Assembly (NCBI GenBank): GCA_964404895.1
Contig: CAYOLV010000008.1
Span: 18,309-82,308 of the forward strand
DNA: 64,000 bases
From: JBGSUZ01 sp964404895
Lineage (GTDB): Bacteria > Bacillota > Clostridia > Peptostreptococcales > Acidaminobacteraceae
Direction: 5' to 3'
The notes beneath the pieces were generated by a model. It made no database searches and was not told where the DNA came from. It worked only from the letters and a program-made list of their open reading frames with translations. This document shows positions 59,506 to 64,000 of the stretch, piece after piece. A program made the position numbers and the translations under genes. How positions within the stretch are numbered: the stretch's first letter is position 1; every line of letters begins with the position of its first letter.

Positions 59506-60783
59506 ATGAGTATATTGATCAAAAATGCAAAAGCATACACGGGTAAAGACTTGCAATTAGAGGCGTGTAACATCTCAGTCAATCATGAAGGCATCATTAA
59601 AATCATCAGAACAACAGAAGAGCAGTCAACTGACGAGCAAAATCAGTATGATCACGTTATTAATGCAGAAAATCTACTTATAATGCCTGCTTTTGCTGAC
59701 CTGCACGTCCACTTCAGAGATCCAGGATTTGAGCAAAAAGAGACCTTGGAGAGCGGACAAAAAGCAGCCATCATGGGAGGCGTTACCCAAGTTTGTACCA
59801 TGCCCAATACAAAACCAGCCATGGACAGAGAAGAAAGATTGAAAGATTATCTGGAAAAAATTCATCAATACCCTTATATAGACGTGTTGCCCTCGGTAGC
59901 CGTGACGCTAGACCAAGATGGCGAACATATATCTGATTTAAAAATACTGACCCAATTGGGAGCAGTTGCCTACACAGATGACGGTCGAACCGTTATGGAT
60001 CCAAATATTTTAACAGAAGCCCTTAAAATCAGCAGTGAAACCCATTGCCCGGTTATGACTCATTCAGAAGACCATGAGGCCGCTGCAAATTATCCAAACG
60101 GGCCTTATCCCCCTGAAGTGGAAAGCCATATTGTAGAGAGAGACGTTCGCATTTTAGAAAATGAAGGCGGTCACCTCCACATTGCACATCTCAGCACCAT
60201 TCAGTCGTTAGAAGCGGTAAAATCGGGTAAAAAGAAAGGGATGAATTTGACCTGCGAAGTTGCCCCTCATCATTTATATTTTAACGGAGAAGCCTTAAGC
60301 TTCGAAACGGCTCTTTATAAAGTTAACCCACCCCTCAGAGGTGAAGCGAATCGCAAAGCACTCCTTCAGGGCATAAAAGAAGGCTGGGTAGACGCCATCG
60401 CATCAGACCACGCCCCTCACGAATGGGAAAGCAAGTTAGCAAATTACAGAGAGGGTTCATATGGTTTTACTGGATTAGAGACCATGTTCAGCGCCATCAA
60501 CACCCTATTTAAACAAGAATCTATTCCGATGGAAACCTTGATTAGGCTCATGAGCATCAATCCGCGACTCATCCTCAATCAAACACCGAATTACATCATA
60601 GACGGCCAAATAGCCAATTTGGTCTGTGTAGACCCCAATGAGATTTGGGAAGTCAGTAAAGAGGATTTCCAGTCAATGAGCATTAACAGTCCTTGGATTG
60701 GGCATAAACTTGAAGGAAAAGTTGTACATGTTGTCAGAGGAAGCAAACTGCTGCTTGAAGGAGGCCAAATTAATGTCGTCTAA
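59506..60783 (+). CDS. pyrC: Dihydroorotase
   Basis: 425 residues, amidohydrolase fold. Metal-binding motif DLHVHFRDPG near residue 65, EVAPHHL near 262 and ASDHAPHEW near 303 are complete. It closes carbamoyl-aspartate to dihydroorotate. ATG at 59506 after TTGGAGGTGG. It overlaps pyrF by 11 nt. Confidence 0.97.
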   Translation: MSILIKNAKAYTGKDLQLEACNISVNHEGIIKIIRTTEEQSTDEQNQYDHVINAENLLIMPAFADLHVHFRDPGFEQKETLESGQKAAIMGGVTQVCTMPNTKPAMDREERLKDYLEKIHQYPYIDVLPSVAVTLDQDGEHISDLKILTQLGAVAYTDDGRTVMDPNILTEALKISSETHCPVMTHSEDHEAAANYPNGPYPPEVESHIVERDVRILENEGGHLHIAHLSTIQSLEAVKSGKKKGMNLTCEVAPHHLYFNGEALSFETALYKVNPPLRGEANRKALLQGIKEGWVDAIASDHAPHEWESKLANYREGSYGFTGLETMFSAINTLFKQESIPMETLIRLMSINPRLILNQTPNYIIDGQIANLVCVDPNEIWEVSKEDFQSMSINSPWIGHKLEGKVVHVVRGSKLLLEGGQINVV

Positions 60784-61720
60784 AAGAATGATTGAAAAAA
60801 TGATCCAAAAGAAAAGCGTGCTTTGCGTAGGCTTAGACCCAGTGGTCAATCAATTGCCTGAGGTTCTAAAAAATGAGATTGAAAAAGAAGGCAAAACTTT
60901 AGCAGCAGCGGCAAAAGCCGTTTATAAATTCAATTGTGACATCATCGACAATATATCAGACTTAGTAGCAGTAGTAAAACCCCAATCCGCATACTATGAA
61001 CTTCTTGGGATAGAAGGGGTGAAAGCCTATGAACAGACAGTCAGTTATGCCCAGTCCAAAGGATTATATGTCATCGGAGACATAAAAAGAGGAGACATCG
61101 GCTCCACGTCAGCGGCTTATGCAAAAGCTCACATCGGAGAGGTGGACATTCTCGGCACGAAACACAAGCCTTTCCATGCAGACGCCATCACCATCAATCC
61201 CTACTTAGGCGATGACTCCAACGTGGAATTCTATAAAATTGCCAAAGAAAACGACGGCATGAACTTCCTCCTTGTAAAAACTTCAAACCCAAGTTCTCAT
61301 CAACTGCAAAATAGAAAATCAGAAGACAAAACCATTTATGAGTGGGTAGCAGAAACCATCAATGAAAGCGAATACAACACTGCTAATGAATACGGCTACA
61401 GCAACATCGGCGCAGTAGTTGGCGCAACTTACCCAGAAGAATTGAAAAACCTACGAGCGCTACTGCCAAAATCAGTTTTCTTAATCCCAGGCTATGGGGC
61501 ACAAGGGGGAACAGCGGCAGATGTGGTGTATGGTTTCGATGAAAACGGCCTTGGCGCCATAGTCAACTCCTCAAGAGGCATCATCTTTGCCTACGAAAAG
61601 GGAGATGGAAGCAAACCTTACACAGACTACATTAGAGAAGCTACCCTTAAAGCAAATGAAGACCTCAATCAAGCCCTCAAGAATGCCAATAAATCCATAG
61701 GGGGAAAATATGTCGACTAA
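60773..61720 (+). CDS. pyrF: Orotidine 5'-phosphate decarboxylase, type 2
   Basis: 315 residues, of the longer subfamily. LCVGLDP at the start, the catalytic Asp/Lys segment VIGDIKRGDIGSTSAAYA near residue 100, and NSSRGIIFAY near the C-terminus. Makes UMP from OMP. The start at 60773 follows GAAGGAGGCC inside pyrC. It overlaps pyrK by 11 nt. Confidence 0.95.
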   Translation: MSSKRMIEKMIQKKSVLCVGLDPVVNQLPEVLKNEIEKEGKTLAAAAKAVYKFNCDIIDNISDLVAVVKPQSAYYELLGIEGVKAYEQTVSYAQSKGLYVIGDIKRGDIGSTSAAYAKAHIGEVDILGTKHKPFHADAITINPYLGDDSNVEFYKIAKENDGMNFLLVKTSNPSSHQLQNRKSEDKTIYEWVAETINESEYNTANEYGYSNIGAVVGATYPEELKNLRALLPKSVFLIPGYGAQGGTAADVVYGFDENGLGAIVNSSRGIIFAYEKGDGSKPYTDYIREATLKANEDLNQALKNANKSIGGKYVD

Positions 61721-62525
61721 AATCAACGCCTTGAAACTTATAGAAAAAATACAGCATTCAGCCGATATCTACGAACTCATTCTAGAAAATCCGAAAACAA
61801 ATCCTATTCTCCCTTGTCAGTTTTACAATTTAGGCATTCAAAATCAAGGAAGCCCCATCTTAAAAAGACCTATCAGCGTCAGCCAAGTCAGTGAAAAAGG
61901 TATTCACTTTGTCATAAAAAAAATGGGACAAGGAACCGAAAGACTCTGCAACTTAACTTCAAATGATGAAATCCTTGCAGTGGGACCGCTTGGCAATGGT
62001 TATAACCTTGAAGAATCTTTAAAAACGAAAGAGTTATTGCTCATCGGCGGTGGTATCGGGACAGCACCTTTATTAGAGGCAGCAAAACAAGCATTCTTAA
62101 AAGGCATTACTGTAACCACCATTTTAGGCTATCAAAAAGATGTCTACTTAGTTGAATCCTTTGCAAAATACAGCAAGGAAATTCACTTATGTACCATGGA
62201 AGAAAATCCAACTTTAAAAGCCACTTATAAAGAAGAGAAATTTACAGTCAACAGCGGAAATACCGTAGATTATTGTAAAAAGCTAAATCTTGACCTAAGT
62301 CAACATACAATCGTCGCTTGCGGTCCGGACATTATGCTTGAAAAAACCAAAGAAGCCTTTAATGCCGATGCGAACGCCCTCTATCTTGTAACCGAAGAAA
62401 GAATGGCCTGCGGTATGGGGGCATGCTTGGTCTGCGCCAAGAAGGTCATCCAAGACGACACTGAAAAAATGGTGAGAACCTGCGTCGAAGGTCCAGTTTT
62501 CCTAGGAAGCGAGGTGCAGTTCTAA
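61710..62525 (+). CDS. pyrK: Dihydroorotate dehydrogenase electron transfer subunit
   Basis: 271 residues: FAD-binding RPISVSQVS, NAD-binding LLIGGGIGTAPLLEAAKQA, and a C-terminal [2Fe-2S] motif with CGMGACLVC and a later RTCVEGPVF. It passes electrons from PyrD to NAD+. One-base overlap with pyrD (TAATG). Confidence 0.96.
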   Translation: MSTKINALKLIEKIQHSADIYELILENPKTNPILPCQFYNLGIQNQGSPILKRPISVSQVSEKGIHFVIKKMGQGTERLCNLTSNDEILAVGPLGNGYNLEESLKTKELLLIGGGIGTAPLLEAAKQAFLKGITVTTILGYQKDVYLVESFAKYSKEIHLCTMEENPTLKATYKEEKFTVNSGNTVDYCKKLNLDLSQHTIVACGPDIMLEKTKEAFNADANALYLVTEERMACGMGACLVCAKKVIQDDTEKMVRTCVEGPVFLGSEVQF

Positions 62526-63430
62526 TGAGTATGCAAGCAGATCTTAACGGACTCATTTTAAAAAATCCCATTACCATGGCATCAGGTACTTTTGGCTTTG
62601 GCAGAGAGTTTGAAGATTATTTCGATATTGGCATTTTAGGCGGGATCTCCGTTAAGGGGCTTACTTTAGAACCTCGTCTGGGGAATCCAGTACCTAGACT
62701 GGCAGATACTCCAATGGGAATAATAAACAGCGTAGGGTTACAAAATCCTGGCATTAAGAGTTTTATTAAAAATGAAATTCCCTACCTTAGAAAATTCGAC
62801 ACTAAAATTATCGTCAACATCAATGGAAACACCCTTGAAGAATACACTGCCATGGCAGCCCTTTTAAAAGATGAAGATGTGGACAGTATAGAGTTGAACA
62901 TTTCCTGCCCCAACGTTAAGTGCGGCGGCATGGCCTTTGGCACCAATCCAGAAATGGTAAAGATGGTGACCCATGCCGTCAAAGAGGCATCCCAAAAGCA
63001 TTTAATTGTGAAACTCAGTCCCAATGTGACCAGCATCAAAGAAATTGCCTTAGCGGCAGAGTCAACGGGAGCAGATTGTTTATCCATGATTAACACAGTC
63101 ACAGGGATGGCCATCGATATTAAAAAGAAAAAGCCAGTCATCGCCAATAAAATTGGCGGGATGTCAGGTCCAGCAATAAAACCTGTGGGACTTAGAGCTG
63201 TCTATGAAACTTACAGTGCCGTTAAAATTCCGATTTTAGGAATGGGCGGCATTATGAACGAAACCGATGTAGTTGAATATCTAATGGCAGGCTCTGCTGC
63301 AATCGCAATTGGGACGGCAACATTAGTCAGCCCAGATGCAGGTAAAGTCATTTTAGATGGATTTATCCGCTATTGTGAGGAAAATAAGGTCAAAGAATTA
63401 AAAGAATTAATAGGCGCAGTTCACCGTTAG
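62525..63430 (+). CDS. pyrD: Dihydroorotate dehydrogenase, class 1B catalytic subunit
   Basis: 301 residues, FMN TIM barrel. The catalytic Cys is in LNISCPNVKCGGMAFG near residue 130. Class 1B is confirmed by the adjacent pyrK. Starts ATGAGTATG. Last gene of the pyrCFKD group; pyrE is not nearby. Confidence 0.97.
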   Translation: MSMQADLNGLILKNPITMASGTFGFGREFEDYFDIGILGGISVKGLTLEPRLGNPVPRLADTPMGIINSVGLQNPGIKSFIKNEIPYLRKFDTKIIVNINGNTLEEYTAMAALLKDEDVDSIELNISCPNVKCGGMAFGTNPEMVKMVTHAVKEASQKHLIVKLSPNVTSIKEIALAAESTGADCLSMINTVTGMAIDIKKKKPVIANKIGGMSGPAIKPVGLRAVYETYSAVKIPILGMGGIMNETDVVEYLMAGSAAIAIGTATLVSPDAGKVILDGFIRYCEENKVKELKELIGAVHR

Positions 63431-63455
63431 AAAGAAAAAAGTTTAAATAATAAGG

Positions 63456-63500
63456 GAACCTTTTTTGCAGTTTTACTTCTGCAAAGAAGGTTTCTACCTT
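63456..63500 (+). terminator. Terminator after pyrD
   Basis: AACCTTTTTTGCAG (63458-63471) pairs with CTGCAAAGAAGGTT (63480-63493), one mismatch, followed by TCTACCTTT. Confidence 0.6.
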
Positions 63501-63586
63501 TAATAGCATCTAAAGACAAATCACGCGAAAGTATCCGTAAGTAAATAGAGGGAACTGCCTGAAAAGTAGAACATTTCAAAAGTGTA

Positions 63587-63615
63587 TTGACCGATGCTCT
63601 TGTTCATGCTAATCT
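63587..63615 (+). promoter_or_regulatory. rRNA operon promoter P1
   Basis: TTGACC at 63587-63592 and TAATCT at 63610-63615, spacer 17 bp; A/T-rich sequence lies upstream. Confidence 0.5.
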
Positions 63616-63682
63616 AAGTAAGTCCTTTCGGAGACGCAAAGTTTTAACACAAAACGGCTTGAAAAAAGCCACAAAAAACATG

Positions 63683-63711
63683 TTGACACGGAAAAGCAGT
63701 AGTGTTAATAT
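63683..63711 (+). promoter_or_regulatory. rRNA operon promoter P2
   Basis: TTGACA at 63683-63688 and TAATAT at 63706-63711, spacer 17 bp, 96 bp after P1. Tandem promoters are typical for rRNA operons. Confidence 0.7.
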
Positions 63712-63715
63712 GTAA

Positions 63716-64000
63716 TAGTCGCCAAGAGCGGCCGACGAAAACTTAACAAGTTGTTAAAGGTTGTCAGCCGAAGTAAAACGACGCAGAAGTTGTTTGGAAA
63801 AACAACTAACGATCCTTGAAAACTAAACAGTGTATAACCAAAAGCTTAGATTGATACGATAGGTTAATGAGCGCCGACAGATACTTGCTTGCAAGTATTG
63901 AGAGAAGCGAGTGGCTTTTTCGAAAGAAAAAGAACTTCATATAACCATCACAATTTAAACGGATCGAAAGATCCAAAATGTCTTTTTATAAGACAGTGAG
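63716..64000 (+). other. Leader of an rRNA operon (16S gene beyond the window)
   Basis: The stretch CCTTGAAAACTAAACAGTG (63813-63831) is the antitermination/processing leader sequence common upstream of Firmicutes 16S genes. Hairpins lie around it: GTTGTTT-GGA-AAACAAC before, and ATACTTG-CTTG-CAAGTAT, CTTTTTC-GAAA-GAAAAAG and GGATC-GAAA-GATCC after. No 16S 5' end is reached, so the gene must start after base 64000. Confidence 0.75.

Noticed and set aside
63850..64000. 5' end of 16S rRNA
   Set aside because: The conserved 16S start sequence is not reached; only the leader is present.

Overview
The window is a housekeeping block from a low-to-moderate-GC Firmicute, most likely a class Clostridia organism. 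The evidence is the order clpC-radA-disA-carD-yacL-ispDF-proS-gltX-cysS-mrnC-thyX-rlmB-yacP-sigH, a T-box leader before an archaeal-type proS, pyrI paired with pyrB, strong AGGAGG ribosome sites, TTGACA/TATAAT promoters and many TTG/GTG starts. A sigH (spo0H) gene points to a spore-forming lineage. I cannot name the genus from sequence alone. I see no prophage, insertion sequence, CRISPR array or obviously foreign gene.

Layout. 1-6.4 kb: the end of clpC, then radA, an unusually short disA, a convergent conserved gene of unknown function, carD, a membrane PIN/TRAM protein and ispD-ispF. 6.4-14.4 kb: T-box-controlled proS, a Cys-rich small protein, gltX-cysS-mrnC, thyX and rlmB-yacP. 14.4-16.8 kb: sigH, tRNA-Thr(GGU) and the first tuf. 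16.8-28 kb: rpmG-secE-nusG-rplKA, the L10 leader with rplJL, then rpoBC. 28-33 kb: an L7Ae-family protein, rpsL-rpsG-fusA and a second tuf. 33-49 kb: the S10, spc and alpha operons as one continuous array of about 32 genes (rpsJ to rplQ), including secY, adk, map, infA and the short rpmD and rpmJ. 49-53.3 kb: an ECF-transporter energizing module (ecfA1-ecfA2-ecfT), truA and rplM-rpsI. 53.4-57.7 kb: a MazG-like protein, a MEMO/AMMECR1 fusion, a small membrane protein, ndk and a large flavoprotein. 57.8-63.4 kb: pyrimidine biosynthesis, with pyrBI on the minus strand and divergent pyrCFKD on the plus strand. 63.4-64 kb: tandem promoters and the leader of an rRNA operon whose 16S gene begins beyond the right edge.

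Function. Most genes build the transcription and translation machinery: 33 ribosomal-protein genes counting the L7Ae paralogue, all three large RNA polymerase subunits, IF-1, EF-G, two EF-Tu copies, NusG and the SecY/SecE translocon. Expression appears to be set by leaders and hairpins between genes: the L10 leader, the T-box, a PyrR-type attenuator before pyrC, a long leader before rpsJ, and attenuator-like hairpins before fusA and the second tuf.

The most unusual signals are three clusters of small perfect hairpins, most with a GAA triloop, directly after tuf1, rplL and tuf2. Two 31-nt units in the rplL cluster differ by compensatory base-pair changes. Other points worth a look are a DisA without its DNA-binding domain, a perfect 11-bp inverted repeat over the promoter in front of the rpsL operon, DnaA-box-like sites at two promoters, and a 12-codon ORF that runs into the nusG start.
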